From assembly GCA_907163375.1 (NCBI GenBank), contig CAJQUW010001746.1, positions 62,001-126,000 of the forward strand: 64,000 nt of DNA, written 5' to 3'. Below, piece by piece: positions 21,419-31,200 of the stretch. Position 1 is the first letter of the stretch. Every line of letters begins with the position of its first letter. Below the pieces are notes generated by a model, which worked only from the letters and a program-made list of their open reading frames with translations, was not told where the DNA came from and searched no databases. Origin of the DNA: Prostheceraeus crozeri. Taxonomy: Eukaryota > Platyhelminthes > Polycladida > Euryleptidae. The position numbers were made by a program, and so were the translations under genes.

Positions 21419-21982
21419 CCCCCGACAACGTAAGTCTCATCACTTCATCGAAAGGCGAGGTAAGCGACGGTCGTCGCTCTGAGCTCCCGATATCGGGTGT
21501 TTCAAAGGACTCTATCTTTTGAAGTAGGCAAGCTATCTTCTTACTTCAATGTTTGTGTGATAGAGTTTGATAGTGTCTTTACTACTGATAAAATTTTTTA
21601 AAAGTAGTATGAGTAGTAAAATGCGGAATTTTTTAAAAATTCTTAATTTTCAGTTTTTTCAAAGTTTTAACATGTAGACTAAGGTTTTCAAGTATGCTGA
21701 GTTCAAATCTGCTATCAGATTTGAAATTTAACTAAGTCTAAGGCAGCTTTGAGGGGTTAGATCCCAGCTACTGATCAGTCTACCTTTGACTCGGCGTTGC
21801 TGTTACCACTTCGGGGCAGTGACAATGATGTCTTCAGCTGTAAATAGCGGGTATCGGGGAAGATCTCTCACTTCCTTAGTGATCAGTACAAGGCCTTCGG
21901 GATGTCGACGGGATCGAGTGCCACTCACTACACTCAAATCTATCATTCCTCACTAAGTGTTATGCTTTAGGCTGTATACTAC

Positions 21983-23266
21983 ATGATTCCAAACTTATAC
22001 AAATTTCATTATCTTACAGTTAACGATAAAATCGCAGCCATGGTCAATAATGATAAAAATAAGAAATTCCACATTAAAATGTGTGTATACGGCCGAAGTA
22101 ACCGCCGAGACGGTCTCAAGGACCACATCAAGAAGGCAGGGGCCGACCACATGGTTATCCTGAGTAGGGTTGCCTGTGTGAAGTGCAGGGTGCTGTTGGT
22201 TGTTGGGCAGGAGGCCGAGTTTTATTTGAGGCATGGTGAGTGCACAGGAGGGTTGGTGACCGATTTGAGATTTGTGGAGTTGATGAATGCTGAGAAGGAG
22301 CGAATGTTGGGGAAAGAGGCCAAGAATGTTGTTGAGAATGCTAGTCGGAATGTTGTTGAGAATGCTAGTGGGAATGTTGTTGAGAATGCTAGTGGGAATG
22401 CTGTGGAGAATGAGGTAGAGAATTCTGTGGCCGGTTTGAAGGCTGACAAGTGGCGGAAGAGAGTGTTTGAGAGTGATGATGAGGATGATGTGGATTTGGA
22501 TAGGGAGCGAGTGAGGAAGCGTGTGAGGAAGTTGAGCTCTTCGTCGTCGGAGGTATCCGATATTGTCATTACCGACCCCCCGCAGAGCTCATCTTCCCCA
22601 ATAGTGAAGGGTGGTGGGGTACGGAAGCAGTCGGCGCGGTGGGATGAGGACATGGAAAAGAAGCATGTGTCGCAGCAAGCGGCACATGCTTTGTTGGTTG
22701 ATCTGTACGAAAGTTTGAAGAAGGTGAATGAGAGAACGTTGAGTGAGTTGAGTGAGCTGAAAATGAAGGAGGTGAAATGTAAGGAGGTGGCAGATGAGAA
22801 TATCCGTACGAGGCGTGTTGTGAAAGAGTTGAAGGAGAATGTGCGAGTGTTGGAAGACAAGAATGATGAGCGAGAGAAGAGGACGAGTGCTGCAGAGAGG
22901 AGAATGGGAGAGGCAGAGTCGAAGTATGAGGAGTTGATGAAGGAGATGAGTGTATTGAGAGCGAGGAATGCTGAGTTGGAGAGGAGTGTGAGTAGGCAGG
23001 GTGATGAGAGAGAGTCGTTTGCAAAGTTGGAGCGCATGAGGAATGAGTGGAATCGTGTGAATGAGGACAGAATGTTTGAGTTCCACATCCCTATTCGGGA
23101 TAACCATCTGGACGGTCAAGTCCTCGTCAACCAAAGCCTGGACGAGAGTATAATCTGCTATAATGGTCATCCGACTAAGAAGTGCTTACATGCCACACTC
23201 AGAATGCGCGGCCATTTACAAAAATTTTCAGTCAGGAAGCCCGCGAGACTGCCTAAGGATGACTAA
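21983..23266 (+). CDS. Gene I, left arm: zinc-binding coiled-coil nuclear-type protein (427 aa)
   Basis: No family recognised. Residues 30-52 look like a degenerate C2H2 finger (CVYGRSNRRDGLKDH, second Cys replaced by Gly), followed by a C-x2-C ... H-x2-C cluster (CVKCR ... RHGEC, about residues 64-86). About residues 116-145 are 8-residue repeats of the NVVENASG type. An acidic patch ESDDEDDVDLD, a basic stretch RERVRKRVRKL (likely nuclear signal) and SSSSSEVSDIVITDPP (SUMO-interacting-motif-like) follow. A long coiled coil covers about residues 225-365. The C-terminus is conserved between arms. A 511-bp leader intron (21460-21970) and a 60-bp intron just after the stop (23271-23330) are predicted. 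It ends in a histone-like stem-loop module. Confidence 0.7.
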   Translation: MIPNLYKFHYLTVNDKIAAMVNNDKNKKFHIKMCVYGRSNRRDGLKDHIKKAGADHMVILSRVACVKCRVLLVVGQEAEFYLRHGECTGGLVTDLRFVELMNAEKERMLGKEAKNVVENASRNVVENASGNVVENASGNAVENEVENSVAGLKADKWRKRVFESDDEDDVDLDRERVRKRVRKLSSSSSEVSDIVITDPPQSSSSPIVKGGGVRKQSARWDEDMEKKHVSQQAAHALLVDLYESLKKVNERTLSELSELKMKEVKCKEVADENIRTRRVVKELKENVRVLEDKNDEREKRTSAAERRMGEAESKYEELMKEMSVLRARNAELERSVSRQGDERESFAKLERMRNEWNRVNEDRMFEFHIPIRDNHLDGQVLVNQSLDESIICYNGHPTKKCLHATLRMRGHLQKFSVRKPARLPKDD

Positions 23267-23369
23267 CTTGGTAAGTGAAAAGCAAATAAGATAGTATATC
23301 CTATTCTAATACATATCATTTTCATTGCAGATCTTTTCCCTGCCTTCACCACCCCATCACGACACTCCC

Positions 23370-23505
23370 GAGAACGAACCATTGGCTCTCTTAAGGGCCA
23401 CCTAGGGGCAAGACATGATAGAACCTCCACGCGGTTTGCCTTGGGCAGTCTTCGGACTGGCGAATACTATCATTAAGTTGAATCTGCTATCAGTCAACTT
23501 GAACG
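23370..23505 (+). terminator. 3'-end module copy 1 (left arm, after gene I): histone-type stem-loop plus two hairpins
   Basis: Starts GAGAACGAACC. The stem-loop GGCTCTCTTAAGGGCC (23384-23399) has a 6-bp stem with a GG/CC base, a T-A closing pair, one G-T pair and a 4-nt loop CTTA. It is followed by ACC and CAAGA about 8 nt on. This is the layout of animal replication-dependent histone mRNA ends. Further on are CAGTC-TTCG-GACTG (23446-23459) and AAGTTGA...TCAACTT (23475-23500). Confidence 0.75.
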
Positions 23506-23524
23506 TTGCGTCGCGTTAGAGGGG

Positions 23525-23532
23525 TATATAAA
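23525..23532 (+). promoter_or_regulatory. TATA box of gene II (left arm)
   Basis: TATATAAA in GGGGTATATAAACC, 39 bp upstream of ATG 23564 and 20 bp after the end of 3'-end module copy 1. The right-arm equivalent is at about 50111-50119. Confidence 0.8.
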
Positions 23533-23563
23533 CCACTGCCTCTCATTTCATTTCATTTCAATC

Positions 23564-23830
23564 ATGCAGACGCCGAACAGTCAAGTCAGCTCTCCTCGCG
23601 GACCGCAGTTAAGGCCGCGAAATTTATTTGAGGAATTTGTCAGACTAGAAGAGCAAGACAGAGTCCACAATAATCTTGCTCGGATTGGCAATCCGATGAC
23701 AGCAACTGTTGTCAATCCAACGGAATGGCGCTACATTCCACTTTTCAGCCACGTGCCAATTAGCGTGGAAGCCGACACTGCTACCAAAGAGAGAGTCAAA
23801 GACTCTCTCAGCAGAATTGGTAGGCTGTAA
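23564..23830 (+). CDS. Gene II, left arm (88 aa)
   Basis: Short open frame with its own TATA box and a 3'-end module (23846-23980) 15 bp after the stop. Unknown family. The N-terminus is Pro/Ser/Arg-rich (SSPRGPQLRPR), followed by a likely amphipathic helix (LFEEFVRLEEQDRVHNNLAR) and a second helix near the end (TKERVKDSLSRIGRL). The right-arm copy (49814-50080) differs by one residue in what I could compare (Arg versus His near residue 13), which supports a real protein. Confidence 0.65.
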   Translation: MQTPNSQVSSPRGPQLRPRNLFEEFVRLEEQDRVHNNLARIGNPMTATVVNPTEWRYIPLFSHVPISVEADTATKERVKDSLSRIGRL

Positions 23831-23845
23831 GATGACGTTACTCCC

Positions 23846-23980
23846 GAGAACGAAGCACCGGCTCTCTTAAGGGCCACCATAGGTCAAGATTTGATAGAAC
23901 CTCCTCGCGGTTTGCCCTGGGCAGTCTTCAGACTGGCGAATACTATCATTAAGTTGAATCTGCTATCAGTCAACTTGAAC
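23846..23980 (+). terminator. 3'-end module copy 2 (left arm, after gene II)
   Basis: Stem-loop 23860-23875, identical 16 bases, then ACC and TCAAGA. The second hairpin has loop TTCA instead of TTCG. It begins 15 bp after gene II's stop codon. Confidence 0.75.
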
Positions 23981-24048
23981 TTTATGCAGTCGATTGCTAT
24001 CCCTGAAGCATTCTGATTCGCTGTTGAGCAATTCATTGTTGAAAACTC

Positions 24049-24056
24049 TATATAAG
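24049..24056 (+). promoter_or_regulatory. TATA box of gene III (left arm)
   Basis: TATATAAG in ACTCTATATAAGCC, 41 bp upstream of ATG 24097 and about 70 bp after module copy 2. The right-arm equivalent is at about 49588-49595. Confidence 0.8.
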
Positions 24057-24096
24057 CCAGAAGATTGTAGCGCTTCTCATTCAATTTTAAGTCACG

Positions 24097-24351
24097 ATGG
24101 AAGCAACATCTGCTAGCACCATTCCCGTCTTCATCGATGAAGACAACGCCATTCCCGACTTCATCATCCTCGACGAGTGGGATGAAGAGGATGAGAAGAA
24201 GGGGAAGATTAAGAAGATCATTTGGACGGATGAGGTATGGACTCCGAATACCACCCACATCCGAAAGGTGCCAGATGCACCAGCACGACCTAGGCGATAT
24301 AGGGTCTATGAGAACCTAACCGTCATACCCATTGACTATTCCAGCCAATAG
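24097..24351 (+). CDS. Gene III, left arm (84 aa, acidic N-terminal half)
   Basis: Small open frame with TATA box and a downstream module (24369-24503). The N-terminal half is acidic (FIDEDNAIPDFIILDEWDEE), the middle Lys-rich (KKGKIKKIIWTDE), the end Arg/Pro-rich with aromatic residues (ARPRRYRVYENL, YSSQ). No known family. The right-arm copy (49293-49547) has the same length with two substitutions that I can see. It is convergent with gene IV, overlapping its 3' end by 29 bp. Confidence 0.65.
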   Translation: MEATSASTIPVFIDEDNAIPDFIILDEWDEEDEKKGKIKKIIWTDEVWTPNTTHIRKVPDAPARPRRYRVYENLTVIPIDYSSQ

Positions 24352-24952
24352 TCAACTTAATTGACACCGAGAACGAACCATTGGCTCTCTTAAGGGCCAC
24401 CATGGGGCAAGACATGATAGAACCTCCACGCGGTTTGCCCTGGGCAGTCTTCGGACTGGCGAATACTATCATTAAGTTGAATCTGCTATCAGTCAACTTG
24501 AACGTTGCAAATGAAGTTCGGTGTAATACTTCCTTTCGACGGGCGTTCCTGTAAAGGGCGGCGGTGAAACCCGTAGCTATGTATACCGCAAGGGACTTTC
24601 CGCAATGGTCAATCTTGTTAAACCTCTCTGCGTCATGTTTGCAAGTGATTGCCTCTGTCTCAACGTAGTATGCATTCGCGCCAGGGAGACATTTAGCCAA
24701 CTGTCGAAGGTTGCCTAAAACTTTCCATTGCATACGTTATGAGAACCATGAGTTCTACCTATCTCTATCAATGAGACGAATTGATGAATGGAATGAAATG
24801 GGAGGACACTCACGCGCCACACGCAACATAACACACTTCTCTCTTCCGTAGTCTAACAAGCTCTTTACACATGGATCGCAGTCGATTGCTATCCCTGTAT
24901 CAGAAGTGTAAGCTATCTTAATTTTATTTGACACTATTTCAGCTACCATCAT
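24323..24952 (-). CDS. Gene IV, left arm: predicted two-exon gene antisense to gene III's 3' end
   Basis: Two frames on the minus strand, 24952-24755 (65 codons, ATG ATG start) and 24733-24323. They are compatible with one spliced gene: a GTGAGT donor follows GTGGCGC near 24812, and a TTTTAG acceptor lies near 24716. The phases agree, giving a continuous frame. Exon 1 has conserved Cys (IAIDCDPCVKSLLDYG); exon 2 has LAKCLPGANAYYVETEAITC. The C-terminal 60 codons run antisense through 3'-end module copy 3. Unknown family. The exon-2 copies differ at several residues (for example CKHDAERFNKIDHCG versus CKYDGERFNTIDHCR). Confidence 0.5.
24369..24503 (+). terminator. 3'-end module copy 3 (left arm, after gene III)
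   Basis: Stem-loop 24383-24398, then ACC and CAAGA. It begins 17 bp after gene III's stop codon and lies antisense inside gene IV's last codons. Confidence 0.75.
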
Positions 24953-25019
24953 TGCCCATATGAAATGTTTTAAGATTTACAAGTTAGACTAAGCGTGCTA
25001 CTATTTCCAAATGAAAAAG

Positions 25020-25200
25020 TATACATGGTTAAATCATCCACTTAAGCCCATCCGTAGTCTAACAAGCTCTTTACACATGGATCGCATTCGATTGCTATCC
25101 CTGTATCAGAAGTGTAAGCCATCCTAATTTTGTTTAACACTATTTCATCTACCATCATCGCCCATATGAAATGTTTTAAGATTTACAAGTTAGACTAAGC
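25020..25200 (-). pseudogene. Duplicate of gene IV exon 1 at the array edge, left arm
   Basis: A diverged copy of the segment at about 24850-24995. It encodes a 41-codon version of exon 1 (SDTGIAIECDPCVKSLL in the right-arm copy) that stops after DYGWA. It runs directly into the tandem array through TTTACAAGTTAGACTAAGCG, a sequence also found upstream of gene IV. The right-arm equivalent is at about 48470-48640. Confidence 0.65.
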
Positions 25201-25214
25201 GTTCTACTATTTGT

Positions 25215-28200
25215 AAATGAAAGATATAGTTTCAACAGTTTACAGATTAAAAATAAAGTTTCAATAGTGTGTGCGTTAGAAATAAAGCTTTATTTGTTTG
25301 TATGTTAGAAACAAAATGAAGTTTCATCAGTACAAGATAAAAACTAAAGTTTCACCAGTTTACAAGTTAAGAATAAAGTTTCAATAGTGTGTATGTTAAG
25401 AATAAAGTTCTATCTGTTTATATGTTAGAAATAGAATGAAGTTTCACCAGTTGGCAAGTTAAGAATAAAGTTTTAGCTGTTTGTATATCAAAATAAAGTT
25501 TCAAGAGTTTACAAGTTAGAAATAAAGTTTCGATAGTGTATACGTTGGAAATATAGTTCTATCTGTTTGTATATGAAAATAAAGTTTCAAGAGTTTACAA
25601 GTTAGAAATAAAGTTTCAATAGTGTATACGTTGGAAATAAAGTTTCAGCTGTCTGTATATGAAATTAAAGTTTCAAGAGTTTACAAGTTAGAAATAAAGT
25701 TTCAATAGTGTATGCGTTAGAAATAAAGTTTTAGCTGTTTGTATATCAAAATAAAGTTTCAAGAGTCTACAAGTTAGAAATAAAGTTTCAATAGTGTATA
25801 CGTTGGAAATATAGTTCTATCTGTTTGTATATGAAAATAAAGTTTCAAGAGTTTACAAGTTAGAAATAAAGTTTCAATAGTGTATACGTTGGAAATAAAG
25901 TTTCAGCTGTTTGTATATGAAAACAAAGTTTCAAGAGTTTACAAGTTAGAAATAAAGTTTCAATAGTGTATGCGTTAGAAATAAAGTTTTAGCTGTTTGT
26001 ATATCAAAATAAAGTTTCAAGAGTCTACAAGTTAGAAATAAAGTTTCAATAGTATATATGTTAGAAATAAAGGTGTAACTGTTTGTAAAAAGAAGATCGC
26101 AAGATTTACTAGTTTACAAGTTAGACTAAGTGTAAATTAAAAATAAAATTATAACTGTTCACGAGTTGAAGCGTTGATGCAACGATGAACAATTAATAAG
26201 CTGAAAAGTATTAGATTCACTTTAACATTACCATATGTTTACAGATAGAAATGTATCACAGCAAAGCTACTTCATGAATTAGTTTGCCAGGAGTGTATCA
26301 TCTCAAACTTTTACTCCGACTGTGGAACATTGATTTCCATGATGAACATTTAAACAGTTAGATTCGATGACGAACAAGATTTACTAGTTTACAAGTTGTA
26401 CAAAGCGTTCTACTATTTGTAAATGAAAGATATCATTTCAACAGTTTGCAGATTAAAAATAAAGCTTCATTAGTGTATACATTAGAAAGAAAGTCTTAGC
26501 TGTTTGTGCGTTAGAAATAAAATAATGTTTCAACCGTTTACAAGTTAAAAATGAAGTTTCAATAGTGTGTATGTTAAGAATAAAGTTCTATCTGTTTGTA
26601 TGTTAGAAATAAAAATGAAGGTTCACCAGTTTGCAAGTTAAGAATGAAGTTTTATCTGTTTGTATGTCAGAAATGAAATAAAGTTTCACTTGTTTAAAGT
26701 GAAAAATAAAGTTTCAATAATGTGTACGTTAGAAGCAAAGTTTCAGCCGTTTACAAGTTAAAAATAAAGTTTCAATAGTTTACAAGTTAAGAATAAAGTT
26801 TCAATAGTGTGTATGTTAGAATAAAGTTCTATCTGTTTATATGTTAGAAATAGAATGAAGTTTCACCAGTTTACAAGTTAAGAATAAAGTTCTATCTGTT
26901 TGTATGTTAGAAATAAAATGATGTTTCATCAGTTTACAAGTTAAGAATATAGTTTTATCTGTTTGTATGTTAGAAATAAAACAAAGTTTCAACCGTTAAC
27001 AAGTTAAAATTAAAGTTTCAATAGTTTTCTAATGTTTCAATACTGCGTATGTTAAGAATAAAGTTTTATCTGTTTGTAAGTTAGAAATGAAGTTTTAACT
27101 GCTGGTATGTTAGAAATAGAGGTATAACAGTTTATATGCTAGAAAGAAAGGTATAACTGTTTGTGAGACAAGATCGTAAGATTTACTAGTTTGCAAGTTA
27201 GACTCAGCGTTCTACTAGTTGTAAATGAAAAATATCGTTTCAACAGTTTACAGATTAAAATAAAGTTTCAATAGTGTGTATGATGGAAATAAAGTTTAAG
27301 CGCTTTTGTGCGTTAGAAATAAAGTTTCAGTCGTTTACAAGATAAAAATAAAGTTTCAACAGTGTGTACGTTAGAAATAAAGTTTTAGCTGTTTATATGT
27401 TAGAAACAAAATAAAGTTTCAACAGTTTACAAGTTGAAAAATAAAGTTTCAACAGTGTGTACGTTAGAAATAAATGAAAGTAAGAACTTGATCGTATGAG
27501 TATTCAAAGCATGTTTTGTAAATCAAATGTGTGTCGTAGTGACATGATAGAATCGCGTTAGAAATAAAGTTTCAGCCGTTTACAAGTTAAAAATAGAGTT
27601 TCAACAGTGTGTACGTTAGAAATAAAGTTTTAGCTGTTTATATGTTAGAAATAAAATGAAGTTTCACCAGTTGGCAAGTTAAGAATAAAGTTTTATCTGT
27701 TTGTATGTCAGAAATGAAATAAAGTTTCACTTGTTTAAAAGTTAAAAATAAAGTTTCAATAATGTGTACGTTAGAAGCAAAGTTTCAGCCGTTTACTAGT
27801 TAAAATTAAAGTTTCAATAGTTTACAAGTTAAGAATAAAGTTTCAATAGTGTGTATGTTAAGAATCAAGTTCTATCTGTTTATATGTTAGAAATAAAACA
27901 AAGTTTCAACCGTTTACAAGTTAAGAATAAAGTTCTATCTGTTTGTATGTTAGAAATAAAATGATGTTTCATCAGTTTACAAGTTAAGAATAAAGTTTTA
28001 TCTGTTTGTATGTTAGAAATAAAACAAAGTTTCAACCGTTAACAAGTTAAAATTAAAGTTTCAATAGTTTGCAAGTTAAAACTAATGTTTCAATACTGCG
28101 TATGTTAAGAATAAAGTTTTATCTGTTTGTAAGTTAGAAATAAAGTTTTAGCTGCTGGTATGTTAGAAATAGAGGTATAACAGTTTATATGCTAGAAAGA

Positions 28201-31200
28201 AAGGTATAACTGTTTGTAAGACAAGGTCGTAAGATTTACTAGTTTGCAAGTTAGACTCAGCGTTCTACTAGTTGTAAATGAAAAATATCGTTTCAACAGT
28301 TTACGGATTAAAATAAAGTTTCAATAGTGTGTATGATGGAAATAAAGTTTAAGCGCTTTTGTGCGTTAGAAATAAAGTTTCAGTTGTTTACAAGATAAAA
28401 ATAAAGTTTCAACAGTGTGTACGTTAGAAATAAAGTTTTAGCTGTTTATATGTTAGAAACAAAATAAAGTTTCAACAGTTTACAAGTTGAAAAATAAAGT
28501 TTCAACAGTGTGTACGTTAGAAATAAATGAAAGTAAGAACTTGATCGTATGAGTATTCAAAGCATGTTTTGTAAATCAAATGTGTGTCGTAGTGACATGA
28601 TAGAATCGCGTTAGAAATAAAGTTTCAGCCGTTTACAAGTTAAAAAAGAGTTTCAACAGTGTGTACGTTAGAAATAAAGTTTTAGCTGTTTATATGTTAG
28701 AAATAAAATGAAGTTTCACCAGTTGGCAAGTTAAGAATAAAGTTTTATCTGTTTGTATGTCAGAAATGAAATAAAGTTTCACTTGTTTAAAATGAAAAAT
28801 AAAGTTTCAATAATGTGTACGTTAGAAGCAAAGTTTCAGCCGTTTACTAATTAAAATTAAAGTTTCAATAGTTTACAAGTTAAGAATAAAGTTTCAATAG
28901 TGTGTATGTTAGAATAAAGTTCTATCTGTTTATATGTTAGAAATAGAATGAAGTTTCACCGGTTTACAAGTTAAGAATAAAGTTTTATCTGTTTGTATGT
29001 CAGAAATGAAATAAAGTTTCACTTGTTTAAAGTGAAAAATAAAGTTTCAATAATGTGTAAGTTAGAAGCAAAGTTTCAGCCGTTTACTAATTAAAATTAA
29101 AGTTTCAATAGTTTACAAGTTAAGAATAAAGTTTTATCTGTTTATATGTTAGAAATAGAATGAAGTTTCAACCGTTTACAAGTTAAAAATAAAGTTTCAA
29201 TAGTTTACAAGTTAAGAATAAAGTTTGAATAGTGTGTATGTTAGAATAAAGTTCTATCTGTTTATATGTTAGAAATAGAATGAAGTTTCACCAGTTTACA
29301 AGTTAAGAATAAAGTTCTATCTGTTTGTATGTTAGAAATAAAATGATGTTTCATCAGTTTACAAGTTAAGAATAAAGTTTTATCTGTTTGTATGTTAGAA
29401 ATAAAACAAAGTGTCAACCGTTAACAAGTTAAAATTAAAGTTTCAATAGTTTTCTAATGTTTCAATACTGCGTATGTTAAGAATAAAGTTTTATCTGTTT
29501 GTAAGTTAGAAATGAAGTTTTAGCTGCTGGTATGTTAGAAATAGAGGTATAACAGTTTATATGCTAGAAAGAAAGGTATAACTGTTTGTAAGACAAGGTC
29601 GTAAGATTTACTAGTTTGCAAGTTAGACTCAGCGTTCTACTAGTTGTAAATGAAAAATATCGTTTCAACAGTTTACGGATTAAAATAAAGTTTCAATAGT
29701 GTGTATGATGGAAATAAAGTTTAAGCGCTTTTGTGCGTTAGAAATAAAGTTTCAGTTGTTTACAAGATAAAAATAAAGTTTCAACAGTGTGTACGTTAGA
29801 AATAAAGTTTTAGCTGTTTATATGTTAGAAACAAAATAAAGTTTCAACAGTTTACAAGTTGAAAAATAAAGTTTCAACAGTGTGTACGTTAGAAATAAAT
29901 GAAAGTAAGAACTTGATCGTATGAGTATTCAAAGCATGTTTTGTAAATCAAATGTGTGTCGTAGTGACATGATAGAATCGCGTTAGAAATAAAGTTTCAG
30001 CCGTTTACAAGTTAAAAAAGAGTTTCAACAGTGTGTACGTTAGAAATAAAGTTTTAGCTGTTTATATGTTAGAAATAAAATGAAGTTTCACCAGTTGGCA
30101 AGTTAAGAATAAAGTTTTATCTGTTTGTATGTCAGAAATGAAATAAAGTTTCACTTGTTTAAAATGAAAAATAAAGTTTCAATAATGTGTACGTTAGAAG
30201 CAAAGTTTCAGCCGTTTACTAATTAAAATTAAAGTTTCAATAGTTTACAAGTTAAGAATAAAGTTTCAATAGTGTGTATGTTAGAATAAAGTTCTATCTG
30301 TTTATATGTTAGAAATAGAATGAAGTTTCACCGGTTTACAAGTTAAGAATAAAGTTTTATCTGTTTGTATGTCAGAAATGAAATAAAGTTTCACTTGTTT
30401 AAAGTGAAAAATAAAGTTTCAATAATGTGTAAGTTAGAAGCAAAGTTTCAGCCGTTTACTAATTAAAATTAAAGTTTCAATAGTTTACAAGTTAAGAATA
30501 AAGTTTTATCTGTTTATATGTTAGAAATAGAATGAAGTTTCAACCGTTTACAAGTTAAAAATAAAGTTTCAATAGTTTACAAGTTAAGAATAAAGTTTGA
30601 ATAGTGTGTATGTTAGAATAAAGTTCTATCTGTTTATATGTTAGAAATAGAATGAAGTTTCACCAGTTTACAAGTTAAGAATAAAGTTCTATCTGTTTGT
30701 ATGTTAGAAATAAAATGATGTTTTATCAGTTTACAAGTTAAGAATAAAGTTTTATCTGTTTGTATGTTAGAAATAAAACAAAGTGTCAACCGTTAACAAG
30801 TTAAAATTAAAGTTTCAATAGTTTTCTAATGTTTCAATACTGCGTATGTTAAGAATAAAGTTTTATCTGTTTGTAAGTTAGAAATGAAGTTTTAGCTGCT
30901 GGTATGTTAGAAATAGAGGTATAACAGTTTATATGCTAGAAAGAAAGGTATAACTGTTTGTGAGACAAGATCGTAAGATTTACTAGTTTGCAAGTTAGAC
31001 TCAGCGTTCTACTAGTTGTAAATGAAAAATATCGTTTTAACAGTTTACAGATTAAAATAAAGTTTCAATAGTGTGTATGATGGAAATAAAGTTTAAGCGC
31101 TTTGTGCGTTAGAAATAAAGTTTCAGTCGTTTACAAGATAAAAATAAAGTTTCAACAGTGTGTACGTTAGAAATAAAGTTTTAGCTGTTTATATGTTAGA

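Larger units (their letters stand above)
20109..27150 (+). repeat. Left inverted arm of element C (about 7 kb)
   Basis: Inverted relative to 46551-52857. From outside inward: a GC-rich terminus (20140-20370) with repeated GACGTCCCCCC, a duplicated 0.6-kb block (20380-21110) that is single in the right arm, a long hairpin, genes I to IV, a partial copy of gene IV, and array sequence including a unique segment at about 26080-26400. The inner limit is approximate, as it lies within the array. The arms differ by scattered substitutions and indels, so they are not an identical assembly copy. Confidence 0.85.

Noticed and set aside
22222-23170. Long reverse-strand ORFs opposite gene I (and mirror ones at 50474-51359)
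   Set aside because: They are shadows of a biased coding strand: low-complexity Ser/Thr/His/Pro or Phe/Ser proteins in several frames at once, without promoter or module.
24400-24560. Plus-strand protein starting at the ATG just after module copy 3's stem-loop
   Set aside because: The ATG is absent from module copies 1 and 2 (CTAGGGG, ATAGG), so the frame is not conserved.
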